64,000 bases of DNA from Segetibacter koreensis DSM 18137 (GTDB lineage Bacteria; Bacteroidota; Bacteroidia; Chitinophagales; Chitinophagaceae), in NCBI RefSeq assembly GCF_000374045.1, contig NZ_KB893385.1:124001-188000 (forward strand). The letters run 5' to 3'. Made by a program: the position numbers and the translations under genes. The notes beneath the pieces were generated by a model. The model did no database searches, had not been told where the DNA came from, and worked only from the letters and a program-made list of their open reading frames with translations. This document shows positions 19,348 to 27,457 of this stretch, one piece after another. Each line of letters begins with the position of its first letter. Position 1 is the first letter of the stretch.

Positions 19348-19446
19348 CAAGATGTTCAATTATTGAACTACTTGTTTATCAGTTCCTTATAAGGTTTCTG
19401 GTGACCTGTAAAAATTTAAAGTGCCAGGTCACCAATAGGTCACCTG
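19348..19446. repeat. Palindrome and GGTNACC repeats upstream of the integrase
   Basis: Three copies of GGTNACC lie at 19400-19406, 19427-19433 and 19438-19444; the first two form a 9-bp inverted repeat (GGTGACCTG with CAGGTCACC). Nearer the gene, GTTCAAT-T-ATTGAAC (19354-19368) is a perfect 15-bp palindrome 56 bp before the ATG. These are candidate operator or recombinase arm sites. Confidence 0.55.
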
Positions 19447-19490
19447 AAGTATGCGAAAAAATGAAAGAATTGAAAATGTACTAAAAATAA

Positions 19491-19523
19491 AAAACGCTAT
19501 AAATCAATTGTTTATAGCGTTTT
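19491..19523 (-). terminator. Intrinsic terminator of tRNA-Ser
   Basis: A perfect 13-bp stem (19491-19503 with 19511-19523), 7-base loop, and on the minus strand a run of T immediately after the stem. It lies 24 bp past the tRNA 3' end. Confidence 0.85.
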
Positions 19524-19547
19524 GAATGATTTTGAAACTCTTATCGG

Positions 19548-19634
19548 CGGAGACGGCGAGATTCGAACTCGCGATACAGTTTCCCGTATACACACTTTCC
19601 AGGCGTGCTCCTTCAACCACTCGGACACGTCTCC
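19548..19634 (-). tRNA. tRNA-Ser (anticodon GGA)
   Basis: 87 nt. Acceptor stem GGAGACG/CGTCTCC, discriminator G, D arm with AGTGGTTGA, anticodon loop CTGGAAA giving GGA (reads UCC/UCU), a long variable arm as required for tRNA-Ser, and a T arm with GTTCGAATC. CCA is not encoded. It sits 32 bp downstream of tatD on the same strand and has its own terminator. Confidence 0.96.
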
Positions 19635-19666
19635 AACTTTAACTTGGCAAAAATAAGATTTGAAAG

Positions 19667-20434
19667 TTAGTGTCCGAATATTTTTTCTGCATTAGCTGAA
19701 GTTATTTCTGCAATGTCCTGCACCGGAACACTTTTTATTTCTGCCAATTTTTCTGCTATATAAGTTAAGTAGCTACTTTCATTGCGCTTCCCTCTAAATG
19801 GAACCGGGGTGAGATAAGGTGCATCAGTTTCTAAAACAATATATTCCAAAGGAATGTCTTTTATAGCCTCCCCCAGTTTGGAATTTTTATACGTCAATAC
19901 CCCACCGATGCCTAGATAAAAACCGAGATTTATAATCTCTTTCGCTGTTTCATTGTTATCGCCAAAGCAATGAAAAATGCCTTTCAGTCCTTTAGCTGCA
20001 TAAGGCCTTACAGCTTCTATTGTTTCTCTCATCGCGTTTCTCGTGTGAATCACAATAGGCAGGTTATGTTTCAAAGCCATTTCCATTTGCTTGTTAAATG
20101 CTTCAAATTGTTCATTTTTAAAAGTGGTGTCCCAATAAAAATCAAGGCCTATCTCCCCTACCGCTACAAACTTTCTTTTAGATAAATAGTCTTCTATTAT
20201 TTCCAATTCTTGTAAGTAATTTTCTTTTACCGAACAGGGATGAAGGCCCATCATAGGAAAGAATTCCTGCGGGTAAAGCTTTTCCAATTGCAGCATATCA
20301 TCTATCACTGTGCTGTCAATAGATGGAAGATAAAATTTTGTTACACCTGCACTTCGGGCTCTTTGTAATGCCTTTTCAAAATCTTCTTCAAATTCCGGTG
20401 AATAAAAATGTGTGTGCGTATCTATTAATCTCAT
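19667..20434 (-). CDS. tatD: TatD-family metal-dependent hydrolase
   Basis: 255 residues, the usual family length. TIM-barrel amidohydrolase with the metal-binding landmarks DTHTHF (residues 5-10), VGEIGLDFYWD (~93), LPIVIHTRNA (~128), GIFHCFGD (~153) and LETDAPYLTP (~201). TatD enzymes are Mg-dependent 3'-5' DNA exonucleases or related hydrolases of the cytoplasm; the exact substrate is not established from sequence. It is followed by tRNA-Ser and preceded by a 314-bp gap. Confidence 0.95.
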   Translation of the reverse strand: MRLIDTHTHFYSPEFEEDFEKALQRARSAGVTKFYLPSIDSTVIDDMLQLEKLYPQEFFPMMGLHPCSVKENYLQELEIIEDYLSKRKFVAVGEIGLDFYWDTTFKNEQFEAFNKQMEMALKHNLPIVIHTRNAMRETIEAVRPYAAKGLKGIFHCFGDNNETAKEIINLGFYLGIGGVLTYKNSKLGEAIKDIPLEYIVLETDAPYLTPVPFRGKRNESSYLTYIAEKLAEIKSVPVQDIAEITSANAEKIFGH

Positions 20435-20748
20435 AAAAATTAATTTTTTTTAACCATTACTTACAGCAGAAATACAAGAACCTGCATCTATCTTTAAAAA
20501 GGCAGTAAATAATTTCAAATTTTTTTTCTGTTATTAAAAATAAAGTTTCACGAAGTGCGTTTATATAAATGTCTGCCAATAAAATCACCAGATAAGGGAA
20601 AGACAGTATTTAAAAATTAATTCAAAATTTGTTTTCATAGGGTACGGATTAAAAACGGGCTGGGTTTTTTACCCCGGCCCCATTTTTTTTAAAGTTATCT
20701 CTTAACCAACAACAAACTTTTTCTTTACCACATTACTGCACTTGCTTG
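20435..20748. other. Intergenic region, 314 bp
   Basis: Holds the terminator of the polysaccharide deacetylase gene (20652-20690). The rest is AT-rich with no ORF; it must also contain the tatD promoter, but I see no perfect -7 box. Confidence 0.5.
20652..20690 (-). terminator. Terminator after the polysaccharide deacetylase gene
   Basis: GGGCTGGG (20657-20664) pairs with the CCCCGGCCC segment (20672-20680), with one G-U pair. On the minus strand the stem is followed by GTTTTT. It lies about 60-95 bp past the stop codon at 20749. Confidence 0.7.
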
Positions 20749-21447
20749 CTATTTGCTGTTATCTCGGCTGTTTATTTTAATCGCTTTCATCGTACAGCCC
20801 TTTTCTGCAAAAAATTGCAATGCTTTTGGTAAAGCATATTCAAGGCGCGGAAAAGCTTTTTCACTGTCGTGAAAAACAATTATTGAACCCGGCTTTGTAT
20901 TAGAAACAACATTTTGAAGACATTTTTGTGGCGACAGATTTACATCAAAGTCTCCGCTTAATACATCCCACATAATTATGTCAAACATTGCTTTTAATTG
21001 TTGTGCCTGGAACCTTGTTATTCTTCCGTACGGCGGACGAAAAAGATTACTGTCTATATATTTTCTGGCCAGCATAACGTTTTCAAGATATTTTGAATCA
21101 CTTGTTTTCCAGCCATTAAGATGATTGTGTGTGTGATTGCCTATCCGATGCCCTTCATCCAAAATTTGCCGGAATATGGCAGGATGCTTCAGCACGTTTT
21201 TTCCTATACAAAAAAAAGTTGCCTTAGCATTGTATTTTCGTAAATTATTAAGAACAAATGGAGTTATTGTGGGATGAGGCCCGTCATCAAACGTTAGAAA
21301 TATTTCATTTTCCTGTACAGAAATTTTCCATCTAAGTGCAGAAGAAAACATTTTTCTTAACAGCCAGGGAGTTTTTACTAAATACATATGCAAAGCAACA
21401 AAAAAGCTGAATAATGATATCCCATTATTTTTTTCTTTTGTAATCAT
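20749..21447 (-). CDS. Polysaccharide deacetylase (NodB domain)
   Basis: 232 residues, carbohydrate esterase family 4. TFDDGPHPTITP (~53) is motif 1 with the catalytic Asp and metal Asp. GHRIGNHTHNHLNG (~98) is motif 2 with the two metal His. FRPPYGRIT (~137) is motif 3, and the final IIVFHDSEKAFPRLEYALP carries the catalytic His. The enzyme removes acetyl groups from chitin-like or peptidoglycan glycans. The N-terminal 30 residues are hydrophobic and basic and may anchor it to the membrane. It appears to be a single-gene unit with its own terminator. Confidence 0.93.
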   Translation of the reverse strand: MITKEKNNGISLFSFFVALHMYLVKTPWLLRKMFSSALRWKISVQENEIFLTFDDGPHPTITPFVLNNLRKYNAKATFFCIGKNVLKHPAIFRQILDEGHRIGNHTHNHLNGWKTSDSKYLENVMLARKYIDSNLFRPPYGRITRFQAQQLKAMFDIIMWDVLSGDFDVNLSPQKCLQNVVSNTKPGSIIVFHDSEKAFPRLEYALPKALQFFAEKGCTMKAIKINSRDNSK

Positions 21448-21561
21448 TTCCGCTCATTTTACAAAAGCCACAATGATTTAAAATGTGCTTTTTTTATTTT
21501 TAAAACTTTCCTCTTACAAAACTTTTTTGTGTAACCGACACTAGAATTTCTATCTGACTTC

Positions 21562-21578
21562 TCTTGCGTCGCACACTT
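21562..21578. repeat. Dispersed 17-bp repeat, copy A
   Basis: TCTTGCGTCGCACACTT, about 145 bp upstream of gltX. The identical 17-mer occurs at 47385-47401 upstream of gltD; with the flanks, 24 of 26 positions agree. Confidence 0.7.
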
Positions 21579-21680
21579 TTACTGAGGTAACGCTGGTGAG
21601 CAAAAATTAAAAGACATGAGGAAACTAAAAGTTGCATAGATGGTCTTGCTGCCAAAGCCGTTGACACATCGATTCAAAAT

Positions 21681-21714
21681 TTTGCTAATAAAGCATTTCC
21701 GCATTTTATCTTTG
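21681..21714 (+). promoter_or_regulatory. gltX promoter
   Basis: -33 TTTG (21681-21684), 22-bp spacer, -7 TATCTTTG (21707-21714), both perfect for the Bacteroidota housekeeping sigma factor. The ATG starts only 8 bases after the -7 box, predicting a leader of a few bases at most. Confidence 0.75.
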
Positions 21715-21722
21715 CCACTATT

Positions 21723-23255
21723 ATGGAAAAAAAAGTAAGAGTTCGTTTCGCTCCTTCACCTACAGGTGGTTTACATCTTGGCGGAGTCAGAACAGTTTTA
21801 TACAACTATTTATTTGCAAAGCAACATGGTGGTGATTTTGTTTTACGCATAGAAGATACAGACCAGAACCGCTATGTGCCAGGCGCTGAAGAATATATTT
21901 TTGAATGTTTGAAATGGGTAGGTCTTGAGCCTGATGAAAGCCCGCTACATGGCGGCCCTTATGCGCCTTACCGTCAGAGCGAGCGAAAGGAAATGTACAG
22001 GCAATATGCAGAGCAACTGGTTAAACAAGGCAATGCTTATTATGCTTTCGATACGCCAGCGGAACTTGAAGCGATGCGCGAAAAATTCAGGACAGAAGAA
22101 AATCCTTCACCTCAATATAACCACAGCCTAAGGGGAAGAATGCGAAACTCATTAACTATGAGTGAAGACGAAGTAAGCCGGTTATTGAAAGAAGGAACTC
22201 CGCATGTCATCAGGATAAAAATGCCCGAAAACGAAACCCTTACTTTCACAGATATAATTCGTGGCGAAGTACATTTCAATTCTTCCCTTGTTGATGATAA
22301 GGTACTGCTAAAAGCAGATGGGATGCCTACATACCATCTTGCTGTAGTAATAGATGATTATTCAATGAAAATAACCCATGCATTTCGTGGGGAAGAATGG
22401 CTGCCTAGCGCACCCGTGCATCTTCTGTTATGGAAATATTTAGGTTGGGAACAGGAAATGCCTCAATGGGCTCATTTTCCGTTAATATTAAAGCCTGATG
22501 GACATGGCAAATTAAGCAAACGCGATGGAGACCGCCTCGGATTTCCTGTTTTTGCTATGAATTGGAAAGATCCGAGAAACGAAGAATTAACCCATGGTTT
22601 TCGTGAATTAGGTTTTTTACCTGAAGCTTTTATAAATATGCTTGCCGTACTTGGATGGAACGATGGAACGGAACAGGAATTATTTTCACTTGAAGAACTG
22701 GTTAACAAATTCTCATTAGAAAACGTGCATAAAGGCGGAGCAAAATTCAATTATGAAAAAGCAAAATGGTTTAACCATGAATGGATAAAAAAACTCCCGG
22801 TTGACAGATGGCAATCCACAGTAAGAAAAGAGTTTGAAAAGAACGGAATTATTATAAAAGATGAAGAAAAGTTTATTAGGGTTTTAGAACTGGTCAAAGA
22901 CCGCTGCACGTTATTGACTGATTTTTTCACCCAGGCTTCTTTCTTCTTCAAAGCTCCGGAAGCATTAGACGTTGCTTCAGTAAAACCAAAATGGAATGAA
23001 GATAAATCGATGTTTTTTGATATTCTTTCAGAAAAGCTGACAACTTTGGAAGAATGGAATGCAACAGCCATCGAAGCATTGTTTAAAGAAACCGCAACAG
23101 AAAAAGGAATAAAAATGGGTGAATTACAATTACCTTTTAGAATTATGCTTGTCGGTGGAAAATTCGGACCAACTGTTTTTGATATTGCAGCACTGATAGG
23201 AAAAGAAGAAACAATTGCAAGAATCAGGAAAGGGCTAAGTGATATAGGATTATAA
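21723..23255 (+). CDS. gltX: Glutamyl-tRNA synthetase
   Basis: 510 residues, normal for a class I GluRS. FAPSPTGGLHLGGVRTVLYNYLFAK contains the HIGH-equivalent (HLGG) and HGKLSKRDGDRLG the KMSKS-equivalent (KLSKR). The Rossmann insertion and the C-terminal helical anticodon-binding part are complete. It charges tRNA-Glu for translation and also supplies Glu-tRNA, the substrate of HemA at 60263-61513. It is expressed from its own promoter, with a bidirectional terminator behind it. Confidence 0.98.
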   Translation: MEKKVRVRFAPSPTGGLHLGGVRTVLYNYLFAKQHGGDFVLRIEDTDQNRYVPGAEEYIFECLKWVGLEPDESPLHGGPYAPYRQSERKEMYRQYAEQLVKQGNAYYAFDTPAELEAMREKFRTEENPSPQYNHSLRGRMRNSLTMSEDEVSRLLKEGTPHVIRIKMPENETLTFTDIIRGEVHFNSSLVDDKVLLKADGMPTYHLAVVIDDYSMKITHAFRGEEWLPSAPVHLLLWKYLGWEQEMPQWAHFPLILKPDGHGKLSKRDGDRLGFPVFAMNWKDPRNEELTHGFRELGFLPEAFINMLAVLGWNDGTEQELFSLEELVNKFSLENVHKGGAKFNYEKAKWFNHEWIKKLPVDRWQSTVRKEFEKNGIIIKDEEKFIRVLELVKDRCTLLTDFFTQASFFFKAPEALDVASVKPKWNEDKSMFFDILSEKLTTLEEWNATAIEALFKETATEKGIKMGELQLPFRIMLVGGKFGPTVFDIAALIGKEETIARIRKGLSDIGL

Positions 23256-23308
23256 GGATTTTACTTAGAAAGTGTTTTCCAACAATTTAAATACCTGCCA
23301 GACAAGCG

Positions 23309-23347
23309 AAAAAAGCTGCAACAAGTACAACTTGTTGCAGCTTTTTT
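23309..23347. terminator. Bidirectional terminator between gltX and the isomerase-like gene
   Basis: Perfect 18-bp stem (23309-23326 with 23330-23347) around an ACA loop, with an A-run on one side and a T-run on the other, so it can stop transcription from both convergent genes. Confidence 0.92.
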
Positions 23348-23364
23348 TACGTAAAAAACTTTTA

Positions 23365-24258
23365 TTATTTAAGCTTAGCTACCTGGTCTCTGTAGTATTG
23401 AACAATCTCTTTTACATCAGGCAAATTGTGATACCAGTTTGATTCGTGTTCGATAGAAAGCATCCCTTTAAAATTCTGACGCTTCAACTCCTGGAATATT
23501 GCAGGAAAATCAATTACACCTTTCCCGACTATAGTATCTTCAGCATGAGTGTCATTAAACTTCTTGATGTCTTTCAAATGCACTCCATATATATGTCCCT
23601 CCAATTTCTTAAGGCAATCAACGGGATTTAAACCATTTCTTGCCCAATGGCCAACATCTGCACATGAACCAATATTTGAATGTCCCTGTATAGCAGCCAA
23701 TACAGAGTCAGGACTCCAGAAAGCATTAGGTTTCGGATGATCATGTATGGCTATTTTTATACCATAATTACCCGCCATGCTGTCAATCATATTCCATTGG
23801 TCTTTTCTTGGTTCTGAAGTTATATAACTAAGGCCAAATTCTTTTGCAAGTTCAAAAGCCTTTTGCCATTCTTCTCTTGTGCCAGGTGTGATTACACCCA
23901 TAGCTACAATACTTATTCCTTTTTTCTGCAAAAGGTCTTTTACCTTGGCGCGACTATCGGGCGACATTCTGATACCGAAACTATCTTTCATTCCCGCACC
24001 TAAAGGCTGGCCCCAGAATGCTTCAATATATTTAACTCCGGCACTGTCTACTTTATCCAAAGCTTCTGCAAATGTGAACATTCTAAACGTCCATGTCTGC
24101 ACTCCAATTTTCCAGTCATCAGTTACATTACTTCCAGCTGCAGATGACGCGGCTGTTGTTGTATCCGCTTTCGTGTCTGTCTTAGTCTCCGGATTATTAC
24201 ATTGCGTGAGAGCAATAACGCAAATAAAACTTAAAAAGGCAAGAGCAATTTTTTTCAT
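23365..24258 (-). CDS. Sugar phosphate isomerase/epimerase-like lipoprotein
   Basis: 297 residues. Lipobox LTQC with Cys20 and a Thr/Ala-rich linker to ~45, then a xylose-isomerase-like TIM barrel (AP endonuclease 2 family): VQTWTFR, YIEAFWGQPLG, IAIHDHPKP, GSCADVGHWARNG, IYGVHLKDIK and GMLSIEHESNW. Metal-binding Glu/Asp/His positions are present. Exported members of this family are common in Bacteroidota, and many act on sugars such as keto-glycosides; the substrate here is unknown. Confidence 0.88.
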   Translation of the reverse strand: MKKIALAFLSFICVIALTQCNNPETKTDTKADTTTAASSAAGSNVTDDWKIGVQTWTFRMFTFAEALDKVDSAGVKYIEAFWGQPLGAGMKDSFGIRMSPDSRAKVKDLLQKKGISIVAMGVITPGTREEWQKAFELAKEFGLSYITSEPRKDQWNMIDSMAGNYGIKIAIHDHPKPNAFWSPDSVLAAIQGHSNIGSCADVGHWARNGLNPVDCLKKLEGHIYGVHLKDIKKFNDTHAEDTIVGKGVIDFPAIFQELKRQNFKGMLSIEHESNWYHNLPDVKEIVQYYRDQVAKLK

Positions 24259-24392
24259 TTTAACGGGTTTAATTTAATAAATGAAGTCAGCAAGTTAATT
24301 ATTAATAATAAAAGTATATAAGAAATTGGTTGTTGCATTCTTCTCTTCCTTTATGCTCTCACCCACGTTTAATACATTTGCCAAAAAAGATA

Positions 24393-25100
24393 TTGGAAAA
24401 AGATTTCAACAAGTATGAGGCAGGACAGGTTATATTGATAGACAAGCCCCTTTATTGGACATCATTTGACATAGTAAGAAAAATTCGTTCTCTTGTAAAA
24501 ATAAAAAAGGTTGGTCATGCAGGCACTTTAGACCCCTTAGCAACAGGCTTATTAATTGTTTGTACAGGAAAATTTACAAAAAAGATTAATGAATACATGG
24601 GAATGGAAAAGGAATATACGGGCACCTTCACTTTAGGCGCCGTTACACCTACATACGATCTGGAGAGTCAGCCTGAAGATATAAAAGATATTTCCACAAT
24701 AACAGAAGAACAAATTCATAAAGCGACAGAACAGTTTACAGGTGAAATTCAACAGGTGCCACCTATGCATTCTGCAGTAAAAAAAGAGGGAAAGCCGGTA
24801 TACCTGCTTGCAAGAAAAGGCATTGATTTACAACTTGAACCGAGAACAATTACAATCAACAATTTTACCATAGAAAAGATAGAATTGCCTATCGTGCACT
24901 TTAGAGTAGTATGCACTACGGGAACGTATATAAGAAGCCTGGCTAATGATTATGGAAAAGAATTAGGCACCGGCGCCTACTTAAGTAGCCTGAGACGGAC
25001 ACGTATAGGAAACTTCTCAACAGAACAGGCGCTTGGAATCGAAGATTTTACCGAGCAAATAAAAAAAGAGACCTTGTCAAAAAGGCAATCCAATTCCTAG
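24393..25100 (+). CDS. truB: tRNA pseudouridine(55) synthase TruB
   Basis: Converts U55 in the T loop of tRNAs to pseudouridine. Seen: ILIDKPLYWTSFDIVRKIR near the start, VGHAGTLDPLATGLL with the catalytic Asp, IQQVPPMHSAVKKEGKPVYLLARKG, and the C-terminal TGTYIRSLANDYGKELGTGAYLSSLRRTRIG. The frame is open from a TTG at 24330. A perfect -7 box (TACATTTG, 24373-24380) lies inside that stretch, so I start at the next in-frame TTG (24393), giving 235 residues with a normal lead before the first strand. The start is uncertain. Its last 24 bp overlap the 3' end of the convergent barrel gene. Confidence 0.93.
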   Translation: MEKDFNKYEAGQVILIDKPLYWTSFDIVRKIRSLVKIKKVGHAGTLDPLATGLLIVCTGKFTKKINEYMGMEKEYTGTFTLGAVTPTYDLESQPEDIKDISTITEEQIHKATEQFTGEIQQVPPMHSAVKKEGKPVYLLARKGIDLQLEPRTITINNFTIEKIELPIVHFRVVCTTGTYIRSLANDYGKELGTGAYLSSLRRTRIGNFSTEQALGIEDFTEQIKKETLSKRQSNS

Positions 25101-27452
25101 CTGAAAAGCGAAATTATTTCTTTTCAAAATTACCCTTCCGTGCTGGTCTTTTCTTTCAAATTCCCTGTTTCTCCATTCAAAGTTTTTAATACTCATCCAG
25201 CCATTATTGCTTATACGCGCGGGGTCTTTTACTTTATAGGCGAAGTCGAACCGGACAAGAAAATAATTAAAGTCAAAACGCAGTCCTGTTCCCGCACCTA
25301 CAGCAATATCAGTAAGCAGCCTGTTCAATGCAAGTTTACTGTTGGGATTGTTTACATTATTTTTCAGGTTCCAGATATTACCCATGTCGACAAAAAGGGC
25401 GCTATTAACCCTTACGCCACCAATTACTGCTAAAGGATAACGGTACTCAAGATTAGCTTCGAGTTGAATATCTCCGTACCGGTCACGAAAAACAGTTGAA
25501 GTATCACTTACCAGCGAAGAACCCAAGCCGAGTTGACGCACGCCCCATGCGCGCATACTATATGGGCCACCCGCTACAAATTGTTTGAAAAAGGGAAGAG
25601 ACTGACCTATAACTGGATCGTTGCTATAGTTAATACCAATGCCGGCGAAAAGCCTGTATGCAAAAGAAGTTTTTCTCCATTGCGTAACCTGCCTGAATTC
25701 ACCTTCGACTTTTATGTATTCATAAATCTTGTCTGCCAGACCTCTGAACCTCCCTAAAAGGGCACCAGCCTCTTCCCCTGAGATACGTAAGTTATTTGTA
25801 ACGTTAGGATGCCTTTGGGCTCCAAATGTCACACTATAGGTCAGGTTTTGGCCTATTACATAACCAGTATTAAAAGCTGTTCGTAAAAAGGGATTTGTTT
25901 CAAATGCTTTAAGCAGCCCATTCAAAGTGTCAAGACTGTAAAGCTCAATATTAACAGGCCTGTAAAGCCATACATGATTGCGTCTTTTCCACTCATATCC
26001 AAATGAGGCCACTGCCGACCTTAATCTAAAAAAATTTCTTCTGTCTGTATAGGCAGCATTTAGACCTATTACTGTTTTATAATCATCCAGTTTTTTTACA
26101 CCCCGTATCCGCCATGGAGTTATAAAACGGGGAATGCTATAAGTTTGTGATACACTAGCCTGCAAAGTCTGTAAAACTGTATCAGAAAAGCCAAGCTCGA
26201 CACCAGCACGAATGTTGGTGCTTGATTGTACCGCATGTTTCCAAACGTTTCGGTTACGTAGCGTAAGCACATTTGTAATACCTAAAAGATTTCCGGAAAT
26301 AATGCTTCCACTATTTCGGCTTACTTCTATATCATATCCAAACGAATATTTTGGAGCCGGTGTCAAAAAAAAATGAAAGTCAAGAATGTTTACAGAATCT
26401 TGCCTGTATACTGTTCTAACATCTACCTGGTTCCAGGGACCTAATTGGGAAAATGCATTTACCGTTTTAAAATAATTCTGATCATCATACATCGTTCCTT
26501 CTTTCAGATAGGTATGTTCACGCAATGGACGCATGCGTATGTCAGGATAATTCTGCTTCAATGTAAACTCTCTTTGTGTCGTAACCACTGAAAATTTTTC
26601 CTTCATTAAAGAGTCTGGTGTCTGATTAATTAGGGTTTCGGGGTAATAAAATATCTTCCCTACGTAGAATTTTGAAAATGCATTACTATCTGCCGAGGCA
26701 CGCTGTTTTATAACAACATTTACCCGTGGATTTTCTTTTCTCCTTGATTCTGCTTCAGCAATTTTTCTTGCCTGTTCAAAAGGATCAAGCGTAATTTCTA
26801 AAAGAGCAACATCAGTAGTATCTACTTCAGCATAAATGTTTTCCCTGGTAAATTTATAAAAACCATTATTACGAAACAAGGCTGTCAGCCTGTCTAACTC
26901 GCTTGAAATTAATTGCTTTGTAAAAGGTTTATCTGTTGCTAAAAGACTTTCTTTTTTGTTCTTTATAGCAAGTTGTTTTAACTCGGGCGTTATTAAAGAA
27001 TCATAGGTAACAGAGTCGATTTTTAAATTTTTATTTACATTAATGTCCATTTGCACCGTCGTACGGTATTGATCTCTTACTGTATCAATTTTAGTTGGTG
27101 CAGGTGTAATTACCGGGTTATAATATCCCTGAGAAATAAGATAGGAATCCATAAAGGCAATACTTCGTGAAATAGCTGAACTATCAAATACAGTCGGATT
27201 TTTTATAACGGTGCGAATACCAAACTGAAGGATCGAATTCACTTTTAGGCTGTCATCCCAATAATTATAAAGTTCGGTTTGCAGTCTTTTTTTCTCATCT
27301 TTGGATACCTCGCCTTTTACAGTGATTTTATTAGCAAAAACGAAGGGCTTGTATTTAGGATGATTTCTGACAACTGTACACGAGGCGAGCATCACTATTG
27401 CAATAAAAGTATATAGAAAGAGGTTATTTGCTGCCCTGTTCAAATGAAACAT
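25077..27452 (-). CDS. BamA/TamA-family outer-membrane barrel lipoprotein
   Basis: 791 residues. Lipobox LASC (Cys ~25), then POTRA-like repeats (~40-330; SQGYYNPVI, NNGFYKFTRENIYAEVD). The C-terminal Omp85/D15 barrel (~370-791) includes FKQFVAGGPYSMRAWGVRQLG (the conserved barrel loop), GDIQLEANLEYRYP and a terminal aromatic F. Members insert or export proteins and lipids at the outer membrane; a lipid-anchored N-terminus is typical of Bacteroidota TamA-like proteins. The ATG is 5 bp from the divergent methyltransferase ATG, and the promoter of this gene appears to lie inside that neighbour. Confidence 0.93.
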   Translation of the reverse strand: MFHLNRAANNLFLYTFIAIVMLASCTVVRNHPKYKPFVFANKITVKGEVSKDEKKRLQTELYNYWDDSLKVNSILQFGIRTVIKNPTVFDSSAISRSIAFMDSYLISQGYYNPVITPAPTKIDTVRDQYRTTVQMDINVNKNLKIDSVTYDSLITPELKQLAIKNKKESLLATDKPFTKQLISSELDRLTALFRNNGFYKFTRENIYAEVDTTDVALLEITLDPFEQARKIAEAESRRKENPRVNVVIKQRASADSNAFSKFYVGKIFYYPETLINQTPDSLMKEKFSVVTTQREFTLKQNYPDIRMRPLREHTYLKEGTMYDDQNYFKTVNAFSQLGPWNQVDVRTVYRQDSVNILDFHFFLTPAPKYSFGYDIEVSRNSGSIISGNLLGITNVLTLRNRNVWKHAVQSSTNIRAGVELGFSDTVLQTLQASVSQTYSIPRFITPWRIRGVKKLDDYKTVIGLNAAYTDRRNFFRLRSAVASFGYEWKRRNHVWLYRPVNIELYSLDTLNGLLKAFETNPFLRTAFNTGYVIGQNLTYSVTFGAQRHPNVTNNLRISGEEAGALLGRFRGLADKIYEYIKVEGEFRQVTQWRKTSFAYRLFAGIGINYSNDPVIGQSLPFFKQFVAGGPYSMRAWGVRQLGLGSSLVSDTSTVFRDRYGDIQLEANLEYRYPLAVIGGVRVNSALFVDMGNIWNLKNNVNNPNSKLALNRLLTDIAVGAGTGLRFDFNYFLVRFDFAYKVKDPARISNNGWMSIKNFEWRNREFERKDQHGRVILKRNNFAFQLGIGLPF

Positions 27453-27457
27453 ATAAT

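Noticed and set aside
15000-19547. Second tRNA-Ser 3' end as distal attachment site of an integrated element
   Set aside because: No copy of the tRNA 3' end was found in this stretch by eye; the element boundary, if any, is not in this part.
22472-23071. Long minus-strand frames inside gltX, and similar antisense frames inside glnA, glnN, gltB and the hem genes
   Set aside because: They mirror codon structure of well-identified genes on the other strand and show no domain of their own.
24330-24392. Upstream TTG start of truB
   Set aside because: A perfect -7 box (TACATTTG, 24373-24380) lies inside this stretch, so transcription would start after it.
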